Shown here: positions 20,307-30,819 of the stretch, in pieces
Position numbering within the stretch: the first letter of the stretch is position 1
Layout of the letters: each line of letters opens with the position of its first letter
Assembly: GCA_030407315.1 (NCBI GenBank)
Contig: JALQPE010002214.1
Coordinates: 62,001-126,000, forward strand
Length of the DNA: 64,000 bases
From: Asparagopsis taxiformis
Taxonomy: Eukaryota > Rhodophyta > Florideophyceae > Bonnemaisoniales > Bonnemaisoniaceae
Direction: 5' to 3'
Position numbers and translations under genes: made by a program
Notes under the pieces: generated by a model
Databases searched by the model: none
Told to the model about the DNA's origin: nothing
Seen by the model: only the letters and a program-made list of their open reading frames with translations

Positions 20307-20778
20307 CAAAAACATCTCACCGGGCTGAAAACGGACGGACGACATTGGGTTCGTTCCGCTGCGTAGACGTTTAGAATCTTGTTAGAAAAAAGTAAACGAA
20401 AGAGAATGACATCTCATCTCTGTCGCAATATGTTCCATTTTCAAGTTCTCGGGTTCCACACCCATCAAGGCCTGGATCGAACCCTCTTCGATGGATAGGA
20501 CAAATAGTGGAAGGCTTTTAAGCCTGTGACCAAGCGGCTATTGATTGGTTGGAGGAAGGAAATTACAGAGGAAATTTAGCTGAGTACGGTGCTCGCGATA
20601 GCTGTTAGGTTAAAGTCAAATATGTGTTTCGATTATTTTTCGTACGAAAATGTCTTGCAAAAGACGATGCTTTGTCGTTCTCCTGGAGGGAGTCCGTTGC
20701 ATTGCACTCAATTCGAGAGCATCGTCATGAAGGAGAGGATTCTTTCTGCTTGTTAGAATCGGTTTAGAGCACATAGCT

Positions 20779-21342
20779 AATGCATTACTGGCCAGCCCAG
20801 AAATTGTAGAATTTCGGGCAGCAAAAATATTGTAAAAAACCTTGATTTGGGCGGCCGATTGTGCCGTACGGCACACCCCCATTTCAAAAACATGTTCACA
20901 TGTGCATGTTTTTGAGAATAGCCCAAATTTTAATTCAAATCAGGGTGTCTAATTTGGCCACAACGGCCCCAGGAACCGACCGCCGCCCCGAGCGGGGTCA
21001 TCACTGGCTTCTGTAAGCACCAACTGTAAGGCTAAATGGCGTCTGACGAAGGGTCAATTTCAGGCTCAATACGCCAGGGACAGGTCTTGGTCCTTGTTCC
21101 ATCATGGTCCCGCCCCGCTCTCTCACGACCAACCTGAAATGGACGTCCGGTGGATGTCCAGCTCGATTGCATTGCTGGCCAGCCCAGAAATTCTAAAATT
21201 TCGGGCACAAAAAAATATTGCAAAAAACATCGATTTGGGCGGTCGATTGTGCCGTACGGCACACCCCCATCTCAAAAACATGTTCACATGTGCATGTTTT
21301 TGAGAATAGCCCAAATTTTAATTCAAATCAGGACGTCTTCCG
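20779..21342 (-). repeat. Inverted repeat array R2-R3
   Basis: Two further units in the orientation opposite to array L, joined by the same linker (GGCCACAACGGCCCCAGG...). The palindrome GTGCCGTACGGCAC is at 20861-20874 and 21249-21262. Together with L and R1 this brackets the methyltransferase-SET gene with inverted arrays. Confidence 0.88.
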
Positions 21343-21565
21343 GACATAGGGGTGCTCGCGGCCTAGCTCGACAGCTGTAATTGTACCTCATTAAATACTG
21401 TTGATGACTGCCTACCGTATACAATCTGGGCTGTTGGCGTATTATCCGGTACTTGACCTGACCTGAACGTTCATCGCAGACCGTTGTGGTTACCGACACT
21501 ATACAGCAATCTTTTTTGTATCTCGTGCAACTCAATCGTTCCATCGCTTCCGGGAAAGCTTCATT

Positions 21566-23849
21566 ATGCCGCCGCGTATTGCGAAGAAAGCTCCAAAGCC
21601 TCCGGGCCTCCAGAAAACCCGGTCAGCAGCTGCTGTATCGAGTGCCCGACAATCCCGTGCGAAGAAGCGGTCTGGGCCTACCGGCAGCATTGAACCGCGG
21701 TCCGGTAGTCGCAAGACGGACCGGCGCAGATCTGGGGATCCGCAGCGAGAAAGTGAGGAAGGAGGAACGGCGCGGAGAGAGATGGGGCTTGACCGAGGCA
21801 AGCGTGCTCGCAGGGACAGTGAACATCATGATGATGACATGATAGTGGCTCAAAACATGTTGGAATTGCGGCAGAGTGCTATGGCAAAGGTAGTTCCTCC
21901 CGGGTTGGCAGATGCGGAGGTGCTGCAGACGGAGTCCCAGCCGGGGGCTTCCGACACTGGAGGCTGTGACCCCCACTGCGCCAACTATGCCGAGTACATC
22001 AGCCCCAGCAGGTAATGCAGTCAGGGACCCGAGGATAGCGGCAAGGGATGTTGTTTCTGAGCAACGTTCACAGGATGCCAACTATCATCGGCGGTCAGGT
22101 GGTACTGAGGGGAGAGAGCAGCCGGAGTGCGGGCCTCGTCACAACAGAGTGTCATTGGTGCCAAATATGCGCGTAACGCCCCCGCGACGTCAGGCTATTG
22201 GCGATGGAGGACATCATATTCCCGATAGCGTGGGAGATGGGGGGACGGTGAGGGCAGAGAGGTTGCATCCGCCGGAATCCATCGATTTAATGGCGAGTCG
22301 CATCAATGCGCAGAAGAAGAAGATCGCGGAGCTGGAAAAAAAAGTGTTTAGCCAGGACATAGCAAACAAGGCGCTCACCACGGAGATTGTTGCGTTGGAG
22401 GCTAAGGTGAAGACTCTGCAGGCGGAAAATGCCAGCCTTACTGCAATTGCGAGAACAGGTAGAATCAGTGATCACGGTGGCGGTAAGTCGAAAATACAGA
22501 AAGCCATTCCTGTGAAATACCTTGGAGTTCTTAGGGCGGTTGAGGAAAACCTGACAAAGTGGTGCAAGAACGAGACTATGGAGCTGGACCCTATAGCGGA
22601 ACAAACGCAGAGACGTTGGACTGGACGTACCATCGAGGTAGAGCCGGTAGAAGGGGCACTTTGGAGCGAAAACGGTGTAGGATATATTGCTACCCCTCCG
22701 GGCTATATCATCAAGAATCTGCAGTGGTATACACCTTCGTACAGGGACGAGAGTGATCTGCTGAATGACTTGGTGCGACACGTACTGCGTCAAAGTCCGT
22801 GGTGTGATGTGTTTTCCGATGAGGAGCAGCGTGTGTGCTGTCAAGAGGCTGTGGCGGGGAGCAAGGAATTGAAAGTGAAGGTGACGCAGAAACTGTCCGA
22901 CGTGATGAGTGCACGGAAGCGTAATGCGAGGGACAGATTGTTCGGTTCGCTGGGGTACACGAAATTAATGTCTAGATGCACGATGCTGACGACGCGAGCT
23001 GAGATGGACGAGCGAGAGGAACAAAAGCGCGAAGCGTCTGAGAAGCTTTTGAAACGGGAAAGTAACGGTGATTTGGATATGGGGAGGTGGCGAACGGCAC
23101 CGTTCTCAGAGCTGCGATACAGCAAAGGCTTGGTTCCTGACAGCTTCGAAATGGAAGTGAATGGTGATGCATGGTTTAACAACCGAGTAGCTGTGAATGT
23201 GCTGGACATCTTCAGGGGTTATTCGATACGACCAGAACAAGTAATGGACATAGAGACGAGCATACTAACGCTGGCGCGCCTGGATGCTTGGCTAGTGACT
23301 ACTGTGGAGTGTTTGGATGAACCGAAGGGGAAAGGAGGTGCACGGCAGAAGGAGTTTACAAGGCGGTACAGTCAATATGTGGGGGTAGCTTTTCAGCAAT
23401 TAGTTGGTATGGTGGTGTACTGCATGTCTTGTCTCCAAGGCTCGCAAGCAAGGGAAGAAACGGACGTTGTCGAGAGCGAACAGCGGACTAGTGCACAGTC
23501 ACGGCATGTGTTTGCAAGCCGTACTGTGACGAGAGAGGCTGTTGAAGTGTGGCAAAGCGGAGAGGGGTCTGGAATTGTTCATGTCGTTGATGATGTAAAC
23601 CGCTGCTCATCACTTGTTCTAGTGTCCGAGGATTGGATTCAATCGCATATTACGTCAAACCTCGGTGCTGTAATGGATTGTGTGATTGCGCAAGGACTAA
23701 TTGGCGCAGAACTTTTCGTCGTTGACCCATATGCTGGACACCTGACTGCAAACCTGAATGTCGAAATCAATGCCCCACAGTATGGGGGCATGGAGCGGCG
23801 CCATGCAGCCACTGCTGATAACGGTTTTGGCGTAATGGAGGATGGTTGA
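21566..23849 (+). pseudogene. X accessory coiled-coil protein (one frameshift)
   Basis: A basic, Pro/Arg-rich N-terminus starts MPPRIAKKAPKPPG at 21566. Its frame closes at 22015, while the rest of the protein is one frame away, open from 21912 to 23849 (645 codons). The simplest reading is one gene of about 760 residues with a 1-nt indel near the G run at 21942-21946. The long piece has a clear coiled coil (AQKKKIAELEKKVF...LEAKVKTLQAENASL), then a domain I do not recognise. It is convergent with the transposase, 77 bp apart. CACTA-type elements commonly carry a second DNA-binding protein, which is my inferred role. Confidence 0.7.
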
Positions 23850-23926
23850 AATTAGTGCAGTAAATGTGACGTTGACTAGAAGGTTTATCATGTAGTACAT
23901 TATCAATAGAGTGCTGCGATTTAGAT

Positions 23927-26900
23927 TTATTCTTCTTCATTATCATCTGTGAATTGGTAATCAGTGTTGGTGTAGAAGCGGTTGAGATAGAAACGGTGGT
24001 CCGACCAGTGCATTTGTTTCGTAAATGGCTTGACTGGAAAGTTACTTCGTACGATGTGCACGGTGCCAGATATAGTAGATGCAGGAATGAGGTCAAACCA
24101 AGGACCACCTGCACTGTGGGATGCAGTGTCATTGCTGTCAACGGATCCGTTGTCCGGGTCCCATGTGGACCACTTTAAACAAATGCACCCAAGTGATTTT
24201 TCCACAGCGGTTTTTGGGGCAAAGCAGGTCATATACTGAACGAAAGCGAGTTCTACAGGTTGAAACAGGTTTGGAGACTGCAGGCGTACCAGTGCCAGGA
24301 CGCGCCCTACCCATATGGTTCTGTAGTCATCGGCAGTTCCGGAGATGACGACAAAGGAGTACTGCGATCTCTTTGCGGGGCCGAACGATGAAGTTGCAAA
24401 GACGCGCTGCTGCTTGTGCCTCGACACGTTTGTGGGGCGAAGCATGCCACTGTGCGGGTCAAAGTCGTCGGCATCTGGGACGTACCCTCCCATGACGTAG
24501 GCGGACTTTACCACGGTGACGGAAATGTCCATGTCATGTATTGGAGGGCCTTCTGCCGTGGCGCGCAGTCTAGCGAGGGTGAGGAACGCTTGTGCAGCTG
24601 TGTCACCGAGTTGCTGGAATAGCGTTATGGTGCCAGACGGGAACGAGGAGTTGTGCAGCGGCAAAAGAGTGGCAGGATCGGGCTGTCCGTCGATATCTGC
24701 AACGAGGAGGGTTGCATCGGGCAGCAGGGAGGCAAAGTCGTGCAGTGCAACGGTGAATCCGTCGCGAACGAGTACTGCACCGTCTGTGGGCGATATCATG
24801 CGTGCGTTTCCCAATGTGTTCGATGGGGTATGACCAGTTGGAGTGGCCAAGGAGAATTCCATGTGGCGAATAGTCTCTTCCATGGCTGTGGAGCGCCTTC
24901 GAGAGGTTTTCCTATAACTCTGTTTGAACAGAAGATGCGAGTGTTCGTAGGGGCCTGCATCAATGTGTTCCAGGGCGCCATATCTCTGCAAGTCACCGGG
25001 AAGATGGTCTAGAAGATGGAACTTGAAAGTTTTGAGACCTGTGGTGTGGAATGGGCCGAGGGTGGAGAGCATTGATTGTTTGAAATAGGAAATGGAGTTC
25101 TGGAGGCTTTCTAGTTCGGCGGCAGTCCAGTGCTTGATGCGACCGCGTTTCATGACCCATGCGACGAGGTCAGAGTATTGCGTGCAGATGGAAGTGAGGG
25201 GGGCTGTATCTACTTCGTCACAGCATGTGTCAATGAATGCTGCGATGAAAGGGAACACCATGTCGACATGGTGATAGTCTTTGGCTGCGAGCATGCCGCG
25301 TATGCCGTCCTCCGTGAAGAGGCCGTTCAAATTGGTGCCCTTCTCACCCTTGGAGAAGTCGACATGAAGACCGGTGATGTAGTAGTCGCGTTCGATAGCG
25401 GACAGAATGCTGTTTGAGCCGGCGAGGATGGATTTTTTCACCTTCTTGAAGGTGCGAGGTGTCCCGGAATGGGAGGCAGTGGTGGTGAGGTCTGGGGAGC
25501 TGAGGCGGTGGACAATGCACTGTTTGATGAGCTTTGAGATGCCGAGGTGGAGATTGTGCAGAGGCTCGAAGGAGAAAATGTTGTAGGGGTCTAGGGGACT
25601 GTTGGTGGGTAAAAGAGCGGTCGATTCGAGGACAGAGTGTTGTTCGAGGAGGGAGAGAGCTTCGAGCGGAGCAGTTGTATGCTCCTGAGCGCTCTCTTGG
25701 CGTGCAGAGCGTGTATCATCGAGGGAGCGGGGCTGGTGTGGCGCGCTGGATTCAAGTTGAGTGGCGGGGATGTAGCAGCGGTGGCAGGGATGTGTGGTGG
25801 TAGTGCTGTTGCGAGTGCATGAGAGCTCTTTGGCCTCTGGAAAGTCGCAGCAATAATTGGCTAGGATGGGAAAGCATTGGCGGGCAGTTGCAGTGGAGTC
25901 TGTGCAGGGGAACCCGGAAGAGAACGCGGTGGATAGGGACGAAAACACTTTTTCGAGTGCTTTATGAAGAATATCAATTTTGCGAGCGCGACTAGCAGAA
26001 CTAGAGGTTGTCGGCATTTCATCACCGAACAAGGCGTTGGACGAAGGGTTAACAATGTACGGAAGATACCCGACGATGGTGAGGCCGGTACGGATGCAGT
26101 GGCGACGGAGGGGGGCGGAGAAGTTGAGCAGTGTGACGTGTATGGGGTATGCGACGATTGCGGAGCTCTTGAGGCTTGTGCTGCTCTTGTCGGAGTACAC
26201 TTGGAGGAGGCCGGCAAAGGAGGAAGCGGTGGGATCATTTTCCTCTGCCCATACGACCTGTGGATCTTCCGAGAGCTGCACGCGCTGTCTAGTAACCTGG
26301 TGCAGCGTTTTCGCGAATTCTGTGTGTAGGGGATGAGAAAATATTGCGGTGCCGTCTGGGGCGGTCTGTGGGGAGGGTGGAAGAGAGTATTTTGGTCGTT
26401 AGCCAGTGCTAACTGCCTGCGGAGCATGTCGACTGGGTCGCGGAGGTACAGCTGTGCCGAGTACTTACCAGTTTTGTCTGGAATGATGTGGCTCTTGTAA
26501 CCTTCGGTGCGGAAATGTGTTTCGACCATGGAAGCGGTAACGTGGCGACATTCTTCTACGGTGCGAACGGCGCTGTTGAACTTTTCTAGGGAGAATGCGG
26601 GGTCTTGTAGGATGGTGATGACTTCGCTCACGCGGCCAGCGCCGGCCTTGTACTCGAGGGTTGTGAGACTGGCGGCGAGGGATTGCACGAGGAGGTCTGC
26701 GCGGGAGGGGGTTGAGGTTGGTGGCAGTGAAGCGTCACAGGGTGAGTCGCTGGAGGAAGCACGACCAGATTCTGGGTCTGGGGAGCTGGGTTGCGGGGAA
26801 TCATGGTCGCCGTTTCGAGCAGGCTCATGGGTGACGGCAGGGACACGAGCGTTGTTGAAATGTTGGGGAGAGGGGTTGAAACGGTAGCGACACGTTCGCT

Positions 26901-26964
26901 CATGCAGCGCGAGCGCATAAGCATCTACGCAGTAGTAGAAGCACCCTTCATACTTGCATTCCAT
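23927..26964 (-). pseudogene. Plavaka/CACTA-like transposase with N-terminal zinc finger (one frameshift)
   Basis: Starts at 26964 with a C2HC finger (C3-x4-C8-x12-H21-x3-C25; CKYEGCFYYC...HERTC), as often seen at the start of Plavaka transposases. The frame runs through KYSAQLYLRDPVDML, then must shift by one base near 26360-26375 to continue as FSHPLHTEFAKTLHQ... and on to the stop at 23927. The main part carries FSFEPLHNLHLGISKLIK and a conserved C-terminal half (DHLPGDLQRYGALEHIDAGPYEHSH). The break lies in a G/C run, so it may be a sequencing error. It is the only transposase-like gene in X. Assignment to the CACTA superfamily rests on remembered motifs, not a search. Confidence 0.75.
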
Positions 26965-27561
26965 GTCGAGTTTTGACGCAAAAGGGAGGATTGCGAGCTG
27001 AACAGGGGAGACTGTGCCGTCCAGATGCGACCAATTTTATTTTTGTGGTGCTTTCGAGACTTGGAATGTAACGTGTTCGTAGTTTTTTGGGTAGTAGTTT
27101 TGTGCTCACTCCAGCTGACATCCCAACGGTGGAATTTAACCGAGAGTTCAATCATTTCCAACTGTTACATCACATTGCGTGCTGGCAACGTGTGCATGGA
27201 AGGACGAACGACTGCCCTGGGAGATGAATTTTCAATTAATTCATTTGTAATAATAAACTTTTTTATTTCCAAACTTCGTGGAATCTGAATGTGCTTTACA
27301 GCGGATATGCCACAGATCATGTAAGGAAAGCAAATGGATTCTCATATATATGATTATATGTTTATATTCGTTGTTCTCGATCCGGATCTCTTTGTTCGGG
27401 GAATCAGAGACCATGGCTTGGGCCATACTCAATCTCACTGCCGGCGATGATTTCGAGTATGCACAGCAAGACTTAAGCGGACGCAGAAAGCTGTCCGGTC
27501 GACGCCGCAGGCTCCACTCCGCCCTCATCACCGACTGATCTTCTTTGACCGACTTTGCTTT
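26965..27561. other. Upstream region of the X transposase, no firm gene
   Basis: Probably contains the transposase promoter. A plus-strand frame ending at 27538 (MAWAILNLTAGDDFEYAQQD from 27411) overlaps a minus-strand frame of similar length; neither has support beyond length. Confidence 0.4.
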
Positions 27562-27599
27562 GTACGTGCGCGAATCTTGATCAAGATTCGCGCACGTAC
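27562..27599. repeat. 38-bp perfect palindrome
   Basis: Left arm GTACGTGCGCGAATCTTGA is followed directly by its exact reverse complement with no spacer. It lies just upstream of the microexon array in X. Confidence 0.97.
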
Positions 27600-27726
27600 C
27601 TTCGTTCCATCCTCTACCCTCGAGGGTATGCGTTGAGGGAAGCGTGGGTTTTGAGTCTGACTATTTCCGTTGATGCGATATTTTTCATGGGAAGCCTGTT
27701 GACTGATGGTGTGTATTGAGCGGAGG

Positions 27727-28706
27727 ATGGAAGAGAGGTACGTGAAGTTTTGAAAGTATGCTGTGAGGGAAGGTTGATTTTGAGTCTGACTGTTGTGGTT
27801 GATTCCGATGTTGTGTAGATGATGCAGGAATGTTGATGACGGAAGGTAAGTTTCATTGAGTGCCAAGATGTGCTTTGCGAAGATATGGACTGCTGACTAT
27901 GATTATTGTTAATTGCAAGGTTTTTGGATCATGGTTTGTATTGTGTGTAGGATGGATGAGAGGTACATTTGCGAGTTCTCAGGGTATGTAGCGAGGGAAA
28001 CGTTGGTTTTCAATCTGACTGTTGCGATTGAATCCGATGTTGCGTAGGTGATGGAGGAATAGTGATGACGGAAGGTAAGTCACATTGGGCGCCCAGACCG
28101 GTTGTGCGAAGATGCGGAATGCTGACTACTTTTCTTGGCTACACGATTACGTGATTTATGGTTTTTATTGTGTGCAGGATGGAACAGGTAAAGTAAGTGT
28201 GCGAGTTTTGAAAGTAAGCAGCGAGGGAAGGTTGGTTTTGAGTCTGACTATTTCCGTTGATGCGATATTTTTCATTGGAAGCCTATTGAGTCATGGTGTG
28301 TATTGTGTGGAGCGAAGGTAAGTGTGCGAGTTTTGAAAGTATGCTGTGATGGAAGGTTGGTTTTGAGTCTGACTGTTGTGGTTGATTCCGATGTTGTGTA
28401 GATGATGCAGGAATGTTGATGACAGAAGGTAAGTTTTACTGAGCACCAAGACTTGTTTTGCGAAGATATGGACTGCTGACTTTGATTATTCATTGCAAGG
28501 TTTTTGGATCATGGTTTGTATTTTGTGTAGGATGGATGATTCAGTCATCCTCTCGGAGAGGTAAGTAAGGGAGTTTCTAGGATATCTGTCGTGGTAAGCG
28601 TTGCTTTTGAGTCTGACTGTTGTGGTTGATTCTGATGTTGTGTATGTGATGCAGGAGTGGTGAAGCAGGAACGGCAGGACTGAAGGAGAGTGAAGAAGGG
28701 ATGTAG
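27727..28706 (+). CDS. Microexon gene: nine exons of 5-52 nt separated by paralogous introns
   Basis: Proposed coding exons: 27727-27737, 27828-27845, 27951-27962, 28057-28074, 28178-28187, 28313-28317, 28411-28428, 28531-28560 and 28655-28706. All eight introns (90-125 nt) start GT and end AG, most with GTAAGT donors. Joined, they give a 57-residue frame from ATG to TAG with a repeated motif (RNVDDGRMDE, RNSDDGRMEQ, RNVDDRRMDD). Introns fall into recurring families (GTAAGTTTYA...TGTGTAG; GTAAGTGTGCGAGTTTTG...GATGCAG), showing tandem duplication of intron-microexon units. Seven introns are phase 2 and one (28188-28312) is phase 0. An upstream intron 27626-27720 of the same kind may precede the start exon. 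TGTAG acceptors nine bases upstream would introduce stops. No expression evidence is available, and the array could instead be non-coding RNA or a satellite. Confidence 0.5.
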
Positions 28707-29017
28707 GAAGATGGGGAATGAAGCTGTGAGGTGTTTCTGGTATGTGTATATTTTGGGGCATACGATAGAAGTGAGAGTGCGTTTCAAGTGGTGTAAGATT
28801 TTGCTGACCATGTTCGTGTTTGATGTCTTGATGATTTAATGGGCTGGGGTGGTGTCGAGGAAAGCGGGGATGGTATTGGGAAGGAGCGTATTTTTTGTAA
28901 TCTAGGTCGTGAGGGTTCTTGCAGTATGTGCGGATGGTGGTGCATGGCGTTCGGATGGTAGGGAGAACGCGATAGTGAGGGAGATGGGTGATCGACGATA
29001 TGCTGACAGGTATTTTG

Positions 29018-29113
29018 TATTCTGGCTGGATACGTATTTCCTATTCTAACCGGGTATTTATTTCCTATTCTAACCGGGTATTTATTTCCTATTCTGACCA
29101 GATATGTATTCCC
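29018..29113. repeat. 24-bp tandem repeat, four copies
   Basis: TATTCTAACCGGGTATTTAT-type units start at 29018, 29042, 29066 and 29090. The flanking stretches 28707-29017 and 29114-29244 show no gene. Confidence 0.85.
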
Positions 29114-29244
29114 TATTCTAGAGAGACGTATTGTATACGAGCAGTTTCCTAAATGAGAGAATAAAATACGGTCCGATATGGGCCCTGAATTTACCATCCG
29201 CTGTAATTTCTTCCCTCCCGGTTTTCGCTGATATATTGTATACT

Positions 29245-29931
29245 GGATGTCGGGTCCTAGTATTCCGCCATATGTACTAGAGAAAGTGGATGTCGGGTCC
29301 TAGTATTCCGCCATATGTACTAGAGAAAGTGGATGTCGGGTCCTAGTATTCCGCCATATGTACTAGAGAAAGTGGATGTCGGGTCCTAGTATTCCGCCAT
29401 ATGTACTAGAGAAAGTGGATGTCGGGTCCTAGTATTCCGCCATATGTACTAGAGAAAGTGGATGTCGGGTCCTAGTATTCCGCCATATGTACTAGAGAAA
29501 GTGGATGTCGGGTCCTAGTATTCCGCCATATGTACTAGAGAAAGTGGATGTCGGGTCCTAGTATTCCGCCATATGTACTAGAGAAAGTGGATGTCGGGTC
29601 CTAGTATTCCGCCAAACGTACTAGAGAAAGTGGATGTCGGGTCCTAGTATTCCGCCATATGTACTAGAGAAAGTGGATGTCGGGTCCTAGTATTCCGCCA
29701 AACGTACTAGAGAAAGTGGATGTCGGGTCCTAGTATTCCGCCATATGTACTAGAGAAAGTGGATGTCGGGTCCTAGTATTCCGCCATATGTACTAGAGAA
29801 AGTGGATGTCGGGTCCTAGTATTCCGCCATATGTACTAGAGAAAGTGGATGTCGGGCCCTAGTATTCCGCCATATGTACTAGAGAAAGTGGATGTCGGGC
29901 CTAGTATTCCGCCATATGTACTAGAGAAAGT
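29245..29931. repeat. 43-bp subterminal satellite of X, 16 copies
   Basis: The unit begins GGATGTCGGGTCCTAGTATT, continues CCGCCATATGTACTAGAGAAAGT, and repeats 16 times with almost no divergence. Copies 9 and 11 read CCAAACGTAC instead of CCATATGTAC. The array ends in a degenerate unit (GGACGTCGCATCC) that merges into the terminal region. The GGATGTC and CTAGTA elements match the left subterminal motifs, so it is an amplified terminal motif, not a CRISPR. Confidence 0.95.
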
Positions 29932-30028
29932 GGACGTCGCATCCAAAAAAATTTTATTTTTTTTTGGACGCGGACGTTCATTTGTTCTAGTAAATCTCGG
30001 GGCCGACTAGGACCCGTACTAGAGAGAC

Positions 30029-30062
30029 TGGACGTCCGCGTCCACTTCCGAAAACACAGACG
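30029..30062 (-). repeat. Right terminal inverted repeat of X
   Basis: Reverse complement of the left TIR with two mismatches; followed by the TT target duplication at 30063-30064 and then gypsy B integrase sequence. Confidence 0.93.
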
Positions 30063-30064
30063 TT

Positions 30065-30819
30065 GCTTCCGCTTTTGCTCGGCGCCATTTCCAAGTAGTC
30101 GAACTGTAGTAAGTCGTTCGGTGCGGTGCCATGTAGGGCGGCACCTAATGGGCGTGGCTGTTTGTCTCCCTTGGTTGTGGAGATGCAGTGAATACAAGAC
30201 TGGACAAACGTCTTGATATCGGCTTTCATTGTAGACCAAAACAAATGCCGACGGATAGCTCGTTCGGTTGCATCTCGGCCGCGGTGGCCACCACAACTGG
30301 TGTGAGCTGCTATGCATATGCGGAGGTGGAGGTCATCAACGTCATCCGGTATCCATATGATCCCATCCTTATTCTTCCATATTCCTTCTACGCCCATTAC
30401 GCCAGCTGGTCGTGAATCTGCATGCTTCTGTTGTAAACGCATGATTTCAGAGTCCGAAGGCCAGTCAAATTCCGAGTCTTGACTAGAAACTAGAGGCGGT
30501 ATATGGATTAGGCGGCGAAGTGTCGGTGGGGCAGACCATCTGCCTAATAGATCGGCCCATACGTTATCCTCACCCTGATGTGAATACATACATAATTATA
30601 CATACTCATCCGTACTGCCCATCGCAGAACTTTCTTGATAGAGCTTTGAGCGAGGTCTGGAATAAGTGAGAGAGGGTCAAAGATGAATATTATGTTGTTG
30701 TGATCCGTGTAAAGATCAAATCCAGCGGGCGTAGCAACGAGCCAATGCATCCGTTCGAGTGTCGCAAGAATCGCGAATGACTCTTTTTCTAGTGTCGACA
30801 ATCTTAATTGGGTATCATT
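30065..30819 (-). pseudogene. Gypsy B pol, RNase H to integrase N-terminus (5' fragment)
   Basis: Reading from 30819: an RNase H segment (QLRLSTLEKESFAILATLER, LYTDHNN), a frameshift near 30575, then GEDNVWADLLGRW. The integrase zinc-binding region follows (HTSCGGHRGRDATERAIRRH, CIHC), then the start of the core (FDYLEMAPSKSG) with the first catalytic Asp. It ends at the X junction exactly where 12014-13078 resumes. The right end abuts copia sequence at 30820. Confidence 0.88.

Larger units (their letters stand above)
13079..30062. mobile_element. Transposon X, 17 kb, Plavaka/CACTA-like, carrying a DNA methyltransferase-SET gene
   Basis: 34-bp terminal inverted repeats (13079-13112 and 30029-30062) match at 32 of 34 positions and start CGTCTGTGTT. 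The element is flanked by TT on both sides (13077-13078, 30063-30064). Excising it with one TT rejoins the gypsy B integrase in frame. A second locus (48027) begins at exactly the same base with unrelated flank, confirming the left end. Contents: subterminal repeats, a methyltransferase-SET gene inside inverted repeat arrays, a coiled-coil accessory gene, a C2HC plus Plavaka-like transposase, a microexon gene, and a 43-bp satellite near the right end. The 2-bp duplication and subterminal repeats fit the CACTA superfamily, although the ends are not CACTA. Confidence 0.85.
5720..30819 (-). mobile_element. Gypsy B, a chromovirus torn apart by later insertions
   Basis: The element reads on the minus strand. 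RNase H and the integrase N-terminus are at 30065-30819, the integrase core to chromodomain at 12014-13078, and the 3' LTR at 11898-12003 plus 5720-5973. Removing X (13079-30062) and one copy of its TT duplication joins the two pol pieces in frame inside the conserved integrase motif (...SG-S-KYILL...). Removing gypsy N restores the LTR. The part upstream of RNase H is absent: copia sequence starts at 30820. Confidence 0.8.

Noticed and set aside
26366..26468. Intron (GTAAGT...CCCCACAG) in the X transposase
   Set aside because: Signals are good, but splicing would remove conserved coding sequence (YLRDPVDML) and join in the wrong frame; a one-base indel fits better.
27278..27538. 86-codon plus frame before the palindrome
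   Set aside because: Equally long open frame on the other strand and no domain; kept only as a note.
29245..29931. CRISPR-like regular array
   Set aside because: Units are contiguous 43-bp repeats with no unique spacers; eukaryotic context; it is a satellite.
13079..30062. X as a Helitron or a chance pair of repeats
   Set aside because: Inverted ends, a 2-bp duplication and a Plavaka-like transposase fit a cut-and-paste element; no Rep/helicase is present.
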